Shown here piece by piece: positions 53,896-60,623 of a stretch of DNA of 64,000 nt. Every line of letters starts with the position of its first letter. Position 1 is the first letter of the stretch. The position numbers and the translations under genes were made by a program. Source of the stretch: JAWKIW01 sp041394145 (GTDB lineage Bacteria > Actinomycetota > Acidimicrobiia > Acidimicrobiales > Acidimicrobilacustridaceae); contig JAWKIW010000001.1 in NCBI GenBank assembly GCA_041394145.1, positions 434,001-498,000 of the forward strand, in the 5' to 3' direction. The notes below the pieces were generated by a model. It searched no databases, was not told the DNA's origin, and saw only the letters and a list, made by a program, of their open reading frames with translations.

Positions 53896-54844
53896 CGCCG
53901 GCTCCACTTCGTCGCAGGGTCGGAGGGAGCGGGGTGCCGCCGGGCGCCCCGCCGTCGTCGTGGCCCGCCGCCCCGACCCGGGCCGGCACGTTCGGTGCCG
54001 TCGACCCGCCGAGCCGGCCACCGACGGCGCCGACCGGGGCCCCGGCCCCGTCGCCCTGGTCGGCTTGGTCGACCTGGTCGACCTGGTCGGCCTGGTCGGC
54101 CTGGTCGCCCTGGTCGACCTCGGCCCACAGCCGCTCGCAGGCGTCGCGCGCCGCGGCCTGCTCGGCCTGCTTCTTGGTGCGACCCTCACCCCTCCCGCGC
54201 CGCACCCCCCCGACCAGCACGGTGGCGAAGAACCGCTTCTGGTGGTCGGGGCCCTCGTCGCGCACGTCGTACACCGGCGGCTGGTCGAAGCGGCGGGCCG
54301 ACAGCTCCTGCAGCTGGGTCTTGTGGTCCGACCACCCGGGGCCGTCCTCGGCGTTGGCCTCGATCTGGTCGGCGAGCAGGCGGAGCACCACGATCCGCGC
54401 CGCATCGAGCCCACCGTCGAGGAACACGGCACCGATGAGCGCCTCGAGCGCGTCGGCCAGGATCGACGGCTTGGTGCGGCCGCCGCTGCTCTCCTCCCCC
54501 TTGCCGAGCCGCATCACCGCGCCGACCTCGAGGTCGGCGCCGACGGCGGCCAGCGAGGCCGCGCTCACGACCGAGGACCGCAGCTTGGCCAGCTCTCCCT
54601 CGGGCATGTGCGGGAAGCGCAGGAAGATCCGCTCGGTGACCACCACCCCCAGCACGGCGTCGCCGAGGAACTCGAGCCGCTCGTTGTCGACGTAGCCGGC
54701 CTGCTCGGCGCACCAGGAGCGGTGCGTCAGCGCCTGCGCGAAGAGCGAGCGGTCGACGAACTCGTGCCCGAGGCGGTCGGCCAGCGCATCGGCGGCGGCG
54801 CTCCGAGCCGGGTCGGGTGGTGGCAGCGGGCCGATGGCCGGGGC
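53888..54844 (-). CDS. rnc: Ribonuclease III, with internal repeat tail and no canonical start codon seen
   Basis: RNase III cleaves double-stranded RNA. Codons upstream of the first GTG read LGHEFVDRSLFAQALTHRSW, then NERLEFLGDAVLG (catalytic signature), and continue into ADALEALIGAVFLDGG and a dsRNA-binding domain (DHKTQLQELSARRF through RTKKQAEQAAARDACERLW). The N-terminus extends back to the acpP stop at 54845-54847, yet that stretch has no in-frame ATG, GTG or TTG, so either an unusual start or an indel is involved. The tail of about 60 residues after the dsRBD begins with repeated DQA/DQV units (54055-54113) and is not typical. The stop overlaps mutM by 8 bp. Confidence 0.85.
   Translation of the reverse strand, partial: APAIGPLPPPDPARSAAADALADRLGHEFVDRSLFAQALTHRSWCAEQAGYVDNERLEFLGDAVLGVVVTERIFLRFPHMPEGELAKLRSSVVSAASLAAVGADLEVGAVMRLGKGEESSGGRTKPSILADALEALIGAVFLDGGLDAARIVVLRLLADQIEANAEDGPGWSDHKTQLQELSARRFDQPPVYDVRDEGPDHQKRFFATVLVGGVRRGRGEGRTKKQAEQAAARDACERLWAEVDQGDQADQADQVDQVDQADQGDGAGAPVGAVGGRLGGSTAPNVPARVGAAGHDDGGAPGGTPLPPTLRRSGAGDA
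54055..54113. repeat. 9-nt tandem coding repeat in rnc tail
   Basis: GGTCGACCT/GGTCGGCCT units are repeated about six times and encode alternating Asp-Gln-Ala and Asp-Gln-Val on the minus strand. The in-frame period of nine bases means copy changes would not break the gene. Confidence 0.7.
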
Positions 54845-55135
54845 CTAGCCGAGCTTGGCGACGATGTAGTCCACGGCGTCGCGCACGGTCTTGAGGTCGT
54901 TCAGGTCCTCGTCCTCGATGCGGAACCCGACCGAGCGCTCACCGAGCTCCTCCTCGAGTGCTTCGACGAGCTCGATGAGGGCGAGGGAGTCGGCCTCGAG
55001 GTCGTCGGCGAAGGAGTCACCCTCGTTGATCGAGCCGGGTTCGATCTCGAGGATGTCGGCGAGACGGTCACGGATCAGGTCGAGCACCTGCTGGCGGTCG
55101 AGGGGACCTTGCTCGACGTGGGTCTCTGCGGGCAC
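54845..55135 (-). CDS. acpP: Acyl carrier protein
   Basis: The 96-residue ACP carries fatty-acid intermediates on a phosphopantetheine attached to Ser50 in the motif DLEADSLALIELV. The acidic helix II that follows (EALEEELGERSVGFRIEDED) is typical, and KTVRDAVDYIVAKLG closes the fold. A short N-terminal extension (PAETHVEQGPLDRQ) precedes helix I. Its promoter at 55303 and the 219-bp gap from plsX suggest separate transcription. Confidence 0.95.
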   Translation of the reverse strand: MPAETHVEQGPLDRQQVLDLIRDRLADILEIEPGSINEGDSFADDLEADSLALIELVEALEEELGERSVGFRIEDEDLNDLKTVRDAVDYIVAKLG

Positions 55136-55302
55136 GTTGCTCCTCTGGTGGTCGTGTGCTGATCTGGTCGTCCGGTCCCGCGGAGCGGGCCGGGTGGTCG
55201 ATGCCGCGACGCGGCCCGATCCGGGCTGGTGACCCCCGTGGCGCCCCTCCCCGGGCCGGGAGGGCGCTTCCCCACACGCACGGCCGGGGCCGGGCCGCCG
55301 GG

Positions 55303-55308
55303 AGTCTA
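55303..55308 (-). promoter_or_regulatory. -10 box (TAGACT) of acpP
   Basis: On the minus strand TAGACT lies about 170 nt before the acpP start. A TTCACA element stands further upstream at a longer-than-usual spacing (21 nt), so the -35 is uncertain. Confidence 0.4.
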
Positions 55309-55354
55309 GCGCCCGAATGCTTGTGCGCTTGTGAATGGTCGAGCCGAGGCCCGC

Positions 55355-56359
55355 TCACCCGGGGCGGATGACCGTCCGGAGGTGGTCGACGGTGCCGCCC
55401 CGGACCAGGTCGGCAGCGACCCGACAGGCGTTGACCACCGCTCGGGCCGACGACGACCCGTGGCTGATGATGCAGACCCCGTCGACGCCGAGCAGCATCG
55501 CCCCGCCGGTGCTCTCGGGGTCGAGGCGCTCGTACAGCGGCGCCAGGGCCGGCATCAGGGCGGCCGACGCCGCACGGGTCTCGTCGGAGGCGTTGAACGC
55601 CCCGAGCAGCGCCGTGACCAGGGACCGCATGGCGCCCTCGAGGGTCTTGAGGGCCACGTTGCCGGTGAAGCCGTCGGTGACGACCACGTCGACGTCGGGC
55701 GACATGATGTCGCGGCCCTCGACGTTGCCGACGAAGACGGCGCCGGTCGCACCGACCCAGCCACCCGCGGCGAGCAGGTCGTGGCTCTCCTTGACCAGGG
55801 GGTTGCCCTTCGAGGGCTCCTCCCCGATCGACAGCAGGCCGACCCTCGGGGCGGCGATGCCGTACCGGTCGTGGGCGTACACCGCCCCCATCTGGGCGAA
55901 CTGCACCAGCCAGTCGGCCTGGCACTCGGCGTTGGCGCCGGCGTCGAGCAGGATCGTCGGCGTGTCGGCGCCCGGCACGGGGATCGGGGTGGCGATCGCC
56001 GGACGGGCCACGCCCTTGATCCGGCCCATCCGGAGCAGGGCGCTGGCCATGGTGGCCCCGGTGTTGCCGGCCGAGATCATGGCCGAGGCCCGGCCGTCGC
56101 GGACCGCTTCGGCGGCGCGCACGAGGGAGGAGTCCTTCATGGTCCGCACGGACTTGGCCGGGTCGGCGTCCATGGCGATCACCTCGGACGCCTCGAGCAC
56201 CTCGAGACCGCCGGTGTCGCCCAGCTCGTCGGGCCGGCCCACCAGCAGGATCGGCAGACCGAGCTCGTCGGCCGCCTGGCGGGCGCCGTCGACGATGGCA
56301 GCGGGGGCGAAGTCGCCGCCCATGGCATCCACGGCGAGGGGGAGCAGGTCGTGAGTCAT
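55355..56359 (-). CDS. plsX: Phosphate acyltransferase PlsX
   Basis: PlsX makes acyl-phosphate from acyl-ACP for phospholipid synthesis. The 334-residue protein has LPLAVDAMGGDFAPAAIVDGA at the start, AMISAGNTGATMASALLRMGRI, PTILLDAGANAECQADWLVQFA, GLLSIGEEPSKGN and VVTDGFTGNVALKTLEG, all family landmarks. It stands between rpmF and acpP, the canonical rpmF-plsX-acp arrangement of fatty-acid synthesis clusters. Confidence 0.96.
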   Translation of the reverse strand: MTHDLLPLAVDAMGGDFAPAAIVDGARQAADELGLPILLVGRPDELGDTGGLEVLEASEVIAMDADPAKSVRTMKDSSLVRAAEAVRDGRASAMISAGNTGATMASALLRMGRIKGVARPAIATPIPVPGADTPTILLDAGANAECQADWLVQFAQMGAVYAHDRYGIAAPRVGLLSIGEEPSKGNPLVKESHDLLAAGGWVGATGAVFVGNVEGRDIMSPDVDVVVTDGFTGNVALKTLEGAMRSLVTALLGAFNASDETRAASAALMPALAPLYERLDPESTGGAMLLGVDGVCIISHGSSSARAVVNACRVAADLVRGGTVDHLRTVIRPG

Positions 56360-56422
56360 CGCAGGGAACCGACCTCCGTCGGCGCCGCGCCGTTACGCGG
56401 GCCGGTCGCGCTCGGCGCCGGA

Positions 56423-56602
56423 TCAGTCGACGTCGATGGCCTGACGGCCGTGGTACCAGCCGCAGTTGCCGCACACCCGGTGCGGCAGCTTGACCGAGCC
56501 GCAGCGCGGGCAGGTGCTGCGAGACGGGCTCTCCAGCGTCCACGCCGAGGCCCGACGGCTGCGGCTCTTCGCCTTGGAGGTCTTCTTCTTGGGGACGGCC
56601 AT
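56423..56602 (-). CDS. rpmF: Large ribosomal subunit protein bL32
   Basis: The 59-residue protein starts MAVPKKKTSKAKSRSRRASA at ATG 56602 and has two CxxC pairs (CPRCGS and CGNCGW) of the zinc-binding bL32 type. It follows the yceD gene and precedes plsX, as expected. An open frame extending further upstream is not needed. Confidence 0.95.
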   Translation of the reverse strand: MAVPKKKTSKAKSRSRRASAWTLESPSRSTCPRCGSVKLPHRVCGNCGWYHGRQAIDVD

Positions 56603-56697
56603 GGCGTGTGGTTCCTGGGCTCTGGCGGGGCGCGACCGCCCCACGACACGGAGGGAGAAGCGTAGCGGCGCCCGGCCCGACCCGGCCATTCGGTCGG

Positions 56698-56743
56698 GTC
56701 TCCCCCCGAGCGGGCACCCGCGTCTCCCCCCGAGCGGGCACCC
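56698..56743. repeat. Two tandem copies of a 22-nt sequence upstream of rpmF
   Basis: GTCTCCCCCCGAGCGGGCAC plus CC occurs at 56698-56719 and 56722-56743 with a 2-nt spacer. It lies in the yceD-rpmF spacer about 96 bp before the rpmF start. Confidence 0.8.
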
Positions 56744-56761
56744 CGCCGGCCGCTGGGGTGG

Positions 56762-57304
56762 TCAGTCCTCCGGCTCGCGCAGGGCGTCGAGGGCGGCCCA
56801 CCTCGGGTCGCGCTCGTCCGAGCCGGGCGCGTCGGCGTCGGCGTCGCCGGCGCCGTCGGCGAGTCCCGTGCCCACCGGGAAGGCGTCGGGCTCGGGGCCG
56901 GGGCAGTCGGGCCGGCACAGCGGCGCCAGCGGCAGGGCCAGCAGGACCGCGTCGCGCACCATGGGCTCGAGGTCGACCTGGTCGCCCTCGAGCCGATAGG
57001 TCTCACCCTCGGTCGGGTGCGCCTCGAAGACCTCCCGCACCGTCGTCGCCAGCTCGCCCCCGACCGGGCCCAGGCACCGCCGGCACTCGCCGGCCCACGG
57101 GGCCCGAACGGTGCCGGTCGCGGTGATGGTGCCGTCGGCCAGGCTCTCGAGCACCACCTCGGCGGCCACCGTGGCGTCGTCGGGCACCGCCGACCCCGCC
57201 ACCCGGAGGCCGGGCAGGACCGCGGCGCACTCGACGTCCCGCTGGGTGCCGGGCTGGCGATGGAGCTCGGCGACGCCCACGACGAGCGGCCGAGCCCCGC
57301 TCAT
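56762..57304 (-). CDS. YceD/DUF177 family protein
   Basis: The 180-residue protein is of the DUF177 family, normally encoded before rpmF; members are implicated in 23S rRNA accumulation. It has the family's ECRRCLGPVGGELATTVREVF and a second cysteine pair CRPDCPGPEP, with the usual LEPMVRDAVLLALPLAPLC between. The ATG at 57304 overlaps the preceding gene's stop by 4 bp. The acidic C-terminus (DADAPGSDERD) is typical. Confidence 0.9.
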   Translation of the reverse strand: MSGARPLVVGVAELHRQPGTQRDVECAAVLPGLRVAGSAVPDDATVAAEVVLESLADGTITATGTVRAPWAGECRRCLGPVGGELATTVREVFEAHPTEGETYRLEGDQVDLEPMVRDAVLLALPLAPLCRPDCPGPEPDAFPVGTGLADGAGDADADAPGSDERDPRWAALDALREPED

Positions 57305-58011
57305 GTGCCCTCGGCCTGATGGGCGGCCGGTGGCGGCGGCAGGTCGGCGGACGAGGCTTCGTCACCGTCGGCGAAGTCGTCGATCGCCGAGGCCCCGACC
57401 TCGCCACTGCCCGCAGGGGGCGGCGGCAGCGGGGCGGCGGCGTCGAGCGCTTCGAGATCCTCGGCCAGTCGGTCGTCGGCACCCTCGAGCATGGCCGTGC
57501 CCTGCAGCTTGGCTCGACCCGAACCGACCAGCTTCATCGTTCGCTCGAGCACGATCTCGAAGCTGGCGAGCTTCTGGTCGCAGAAGTCCTCGACCTCGTG
57601 ACGGAGGCGACGGGCGTCGGCCTCGGCGGCGTCGAGGATCTGGTAGGCCCGCTGCTCGGCCGCCTTGACGACCTCCGTGCGCTGGACCATGCGCTCGGCC
57701 CGGTCACGGGCCTGGGCGATGATGTCCTCACCCTCGTGACGGACCTTGTCGAGGTACTCGTCGCGCTCCTTGAGCAGCCAGCGGGCGCTGCGCAGCTCTT
57801 CGGGCAGGCGCTCGATGGCCTCGTCGAGCAGGTCGAGCATCTCCTCGCGCGACACCCTCGGGGTCGACGACAGCGGCACGTTCGGGGCGTTGGCGATGAG
57901 GTCCCGCAGCCGCACGATGAGCTGCTCTGCGTCACCGACGTGATAGGGCGCCGGCGACGGCGAGATGGCGAGGTCGTCCTCGAGGTCGGCGAAGTCGTCG
58001 AAGTCGCTCAC
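57301..58011 (-). CDS. Coiled-coil protein resembling DivIVA/SepF-associated factors
   Basis: The 236-residue protein starts at GTG 58011 (overlapping the coaD stop by 4 bp) with an acidic stretch (SDFDDFADLEDDLAIS). A long charged coiled coil covers about residues 85-180 (LLKERDEYLDKVRHEGEDI, AAEQRAYQILDAAEADARR), and a Pro/Ala-rich acidic tail follows. Similar ATP-synthase-b-like or DivIVA-like proteins occupy this coaD-yceD position in actinobacteria, where they are poorly characterised. I assign no activity. Confidence 0.7.
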   Translation of the reverse strand: MSDFDDFADLEDDLAISPSPAPYHVGDAEQLIVRLRDLIANAPNVPLSSTPRVSREEMLDLLDEAIERLPEELRSARWLLKERDEYLDKVRHEGEDIIAQARDRAERMVQRTEVVKAAEQRAYQILDAAEADARRLRHEVEDFCDQKLASFEIVLERTMKLVGSGRAKLQGTAMLEGADDRLAEDLEALDAAAPLPPPPAGSGEVGASAIDDFADGDEASSADLPPPPAAHQAEGT

Positions 58012-58493
58012 GACGCCCACTTCTCCTGGAGGCGCTTCGCCACCGGTGCGGGGACCATGGCCCCCACGTCGCCGCCGAAGCGGGCGATCTCGCGGATGAG
58101 CTTCGACGCCAGGAAGGAGTTGCCCGACGCCGAGGGGATGAACAGCGTGTCGACGCCGGAGATCTTGTGGTTCATCTGCGCCATCTGCAGCTCCGACTCG
58201 AAGTCGGACACGGCGCGCAGGCCCTTGACGATGAAGTCGGCCCCCACGTCGCGCGCCAGGTCGACCACCAGGCTCGAGAACATCGTGACCTTGACGTTGT
58301 CGAGGTGGGCGACGCACTCCTCGAGCATCTCGCGGCGGTCGTCGAGGCTGAACAGCGGCTCGCCCTTCTGGGGGTTGCGCATGGCCGCCACCACGACGCG
58401 GTCGAACAGGCGGGCCGCGGTCTCGATGATCTCCATGTGCCCGTTGTGGATCGGGTCGAAGGACCCGGGATACAGGACGACGGCCACGCTCAC
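58008..58493 (-). CDS. coaD: Phosphopantetheine adenylyltransferase
   Basis: CoaD transfers AMP to 4'-phosphopantetheine in CoA synthesis. The 161-residue protein has the nucleotidyl-transferase motif YPGSFDPIHNGHMEII, IVKGLRAVSDFESELQMAQMN and the ISSS-like segment PSASGNSFLASKLIREIA. GTG 58493 is chosen because it overlaps the rsmD stop as GTGA; a GTG two codons later is also possible. The longer upstream frame reads through rsmD and is not used. Confidence 0.95.
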   Translation of the reverse strand: MSVAVVLYPGSFDPIHNGHMEIIETAARLFDRVVVAAMRNPQKGEPLFSLDDRREMLEECVAHLDNVKVTMFSSLVVDLARDVGADFIVKGLRAVSDFESELQMAQMNHKISGVDTLFIPSASGNSFLASKLIREIARFGGDVGAMVPAPVAKRLQEKWAS

Positions 58494-59044
58494 TCCGGTC
58501 GCTGGCGGGTCCCGCCGGCAGCACGGCGGGCGATGACGACGAGCGTAGTGCCGTACCACTTCGTGCGGACAACTGCCCAGTCGGCACCCAGATCGAGCTC
58601 GCGGTCGGTCTCGATCACCACGGTGTCGGCGGGAAGCCGCGCCAGCAGCGCCGCCCAGCCCTCGTAGGCGTAGGGGGGGTCGGCGAGGACGAGGTCGACC
58701 CCGCGCCCGGCCGCGGCCTCGTCGTCGACCCAGCGCTGCACGTCCCCGACGACGACGGACGCGCGGTCGGCGAGCCCGGTGGCGTCGAGGTTGGCCCGCA
58801 GCGCGGCCAGGGCGCGGCGGTCCCGCTCGACGAAGGTCGCGTGGGCGGCCCCGCGGGAGAGCGCCTCGATCCCCAGCGCGCCCGTGCCGGCGAACAGGTC
58901 GGCGACGGTGGCCCCCTCGATGGCGTCGAGGCTCTCGAGCGCGTTGAACAGCGCCTCGCGCACCCGGTCCGAGGTGGGGCGCGTGGTGGTGCCCCCCGGT
59001 GCGACCAGGCGCCGTCCCCGGCTCTGCCCTGCGACGACGCGCAC
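58490..59044 (-). CDS. rsmD: 16S rRNA (guanine-966-N2)-methyltransferase RsmD
   Basis: RsmD methylates G966 of 16S rRNA. The 184-residue protein starts MRVVAGQSRGRRLVAPGG, has TSDRVREALFNALE, the SAM-binding VADLFAGTGALGIEALSRGA and the catalytic VLADPPYAYEGW. The GTG start follows a CATACT box by 6 nt with no ribosome-binding site. rsmD-coaD is a widely conserved pair. Confidence 0.93.
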   Translation of the reverse strand: MRVVAGQSRGRRLVAPGGTTTRPTSDRVREALFNALESLDAIEGATVADLFAGTGALGIEALSRGAAHATFVERDRRALAALRANLDATGLADRASVVVGDVQRWVDDEAAAGRGVDLVLADPPYAYEGWAALLARLPADTVVIETDRELDLGADWAVVRTKWYGTTLVVIARRAAGGTRQRPE

Positions 59045-59050
59045 GGGCGA

Positions 59051-59056
59051 AGTATG
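59051..59056 (-). promoter_or_regulatory. -10 box (CATACT), leaderless start of rsmD
   Basis: On the minus strand CATACT ends 6 nt before the rsmD GTG. It would also be the promoter of the long rsmD-to-smc run. Confidence 0.4.
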
Positions 59057-59129
59057 GCGCCGCCGAGGGCGCTACGGTCGCACCATCGCCGGCGGGGCCG
59101 ACGTCGGCGACGGCTGTTCGGAGGTGCCC

Positions 59130-59306
59130 ATGGACGTGCCCGACACCATCGTGTGCGTCGACTGCGGCGGCGTGTGCCACCGCCTCTCCTACGAGCGCCC
59201 GGACGAGCCGTGGGAGCCCGGCGACGTCGTGGCCTACCGGTGCGAGGACTGCTCGGACCGGTGGGACATCGTCCTCGCCGAGGACGACGACGAGCCACCG
59301 CGCTGA
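59130..59306 (+). CDS. Small zinc-ribbon protein, function unknown
   Basis: The 58-residue protein starts at ATG 59130, preceded by GGAGG at good spacing. Two cysteine pairs (CVDCGGVCHRL and CEDCSDRWDIV) form a likely treble-clef or zinc-ribbon site, and the tail is very acidic (LAEDDDEPPR). I know no function for it. It is divergent from rsmD, and a 50-nt palindromic repeat lies just downstream. Confidence 0.8.
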   Translation: MDVPDTIVCVDCGGVCHRLSYERPDEPWEPGDVVAYRCEDCSDRWDIVLAEDDDEPPR

Positions 59307-59317
59307 CGTGCCGCGTC

Positions 59318-59367
59318 GTTCCGGTCATGGATCTGCGTGCCCGGGCACGCAGCTCCATGACGAGAAC
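59318..59367. repeat. 50-nt palindromic repeat, copy 3 (diverged)
   Basis: This copy is a nearly perfect palindrome centred on CCCGGG, with ends GTTCCGGTCAT and ATGACGAGAAC. Its outer 11-13 nt on each side and the TGCGTGC core match the minus strand of the copies at 34.3 kb. It lies between the zinc-ribbon gene and the pyruvyltransferase-like gene. Confidence 0.7.
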
Positions 59368-59401
59368 CACGGGTGACGGGGTCGGGTCGCGGGGCGGTCG
59401 G

Positions 59402-60623
59402 TCAGATCGCGCGGGGTGCTCGACGAGCTGGCGGAGCGCGTCGACCGACACCTCGAGGCGACGCCGCAGCGGGGCCAGCGCCTCCCACCGCCACCGGGCC
59501 GGGCACGGTTCGGCCAGCACCCGGTCGACGAGCCGGGACACCGCGGCGAGATCGCCGCCGTCCGCGACCCAAGCGGCGAGGGCGGTGCCGGCCAGCACGC
59601 GCGGGCGCTGCCCGCCGAGGACCAAGCCGGCGGGGATGCCGGTGCCTGCGGCGAACAGCGCGGGGTGCAGCCGCATCGTCACCAACGCCCGCGAGCCGGC
59701 CACGATCCCGATCGCCCGCTCCGGCGTGAGGTACCCGCCCACCACCTCGACCCGTGCCGCCAGGTGGGCCGGGAGCTCGTCGAGCGCGGCCCGGGCGACG
59801 GCCTCGTCGTCCTCGCCCGCGGCGTCGGGTAGGCCCTGCACCGTCGACCACAGTCGGATCGGCTCGTCCTCCGGACCTGGCCGCGACCCGGGCCAGGACG
59901 GCGGTCGCCAGCGCCCGCCGGGCGGGGCGGGACGCGACGTCGGGGTGGTGGTCGGTGAGGACGACGCTCACCCCCTCGCGAGGAGGTGTCGGCGCCACCG
60001 CGCCGGGCGGCTCGGGGAACAGACCGATCGCCAGGTCGGTGCCGAGCAGGGCGTCGGGAGCGCCGACGTCGGCGGCGGCCCCACGAGGCGTCGTCGCGCA
60101 CGACGACGAGCGCAGCGGCCCCGAGCACCTCCCGCAGCAGCCGGCGCGCCAGCCGCCACGGAACGGCTCCACCGTCACGCCGAAGAGGGCGAGCGGCAGG
60201 TCGCGGCGGGTGACCTCGGCGAGGGCGCCGAGCCGGGCGATCGGGTGGTAGCCCTCGACCAGGTACCCGCCCCTGGGCCACGACGACGTCGGCGCCGTCG
60301 ACGAGCGCCGGCCCGGCCTCGGCGAGCCCGGGCGCCGGCGGTGACCACGGCGTGCCCAGCAGCTTCTCCAACGGCGGGACCACGGCCAGCTCGGGCAGCA
60401 GCGGGCCGACCTCGCGGTGCTGGTAGGGCGCGTGCAGCACCGCCGCGGTGGGCGAGAGCCGTCGGACGAGCCGGTCGAGGGCGACCGCGATGGCGGCGTC
60501 CCCGGCGTTGGCGAGCCAGGCCTCGGTGACCAGGATGCGCGGCCGCCCGGGGGGCCAGCGCAGGTCGCGCCGGTCGCGCCGGTCGCCGGCACCGGCCGGC
60601 GCACCGTCGGCCGGGCCGATCAC
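59402..60623 (-). CDS. Polysaccharide pyruvyl transferase-like protein, multiple frameshifts
   Basis: The gene starts at GTG 60623, overlapping the glycosyltransferase stop as GTGA, with RILVTEAWLANAGDAAIAVAL, a typical PS_pyruv_trans N-terminus. Later blocks are in three different frames: GYLVEGYHPIARLGALAEVT (near 60.25 kb), LLREVLGAAALVVVRDDASW (60.12 kb), LLGTDLAIGLFPEPPG (60.03 kb) and ERAIGIVAGSRALVTMRLHPALFAAGTGIPAG (59.7 kb; the SRALVTMRLHP block is diagnostic). At least four indels are needed, and the stop at 59402 is therefore provisional. Such enzymes add pyruvyl ketals to cell-wall glycans. Either the sequence is poor here or the gene has decayed. Confidence 0.75.
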
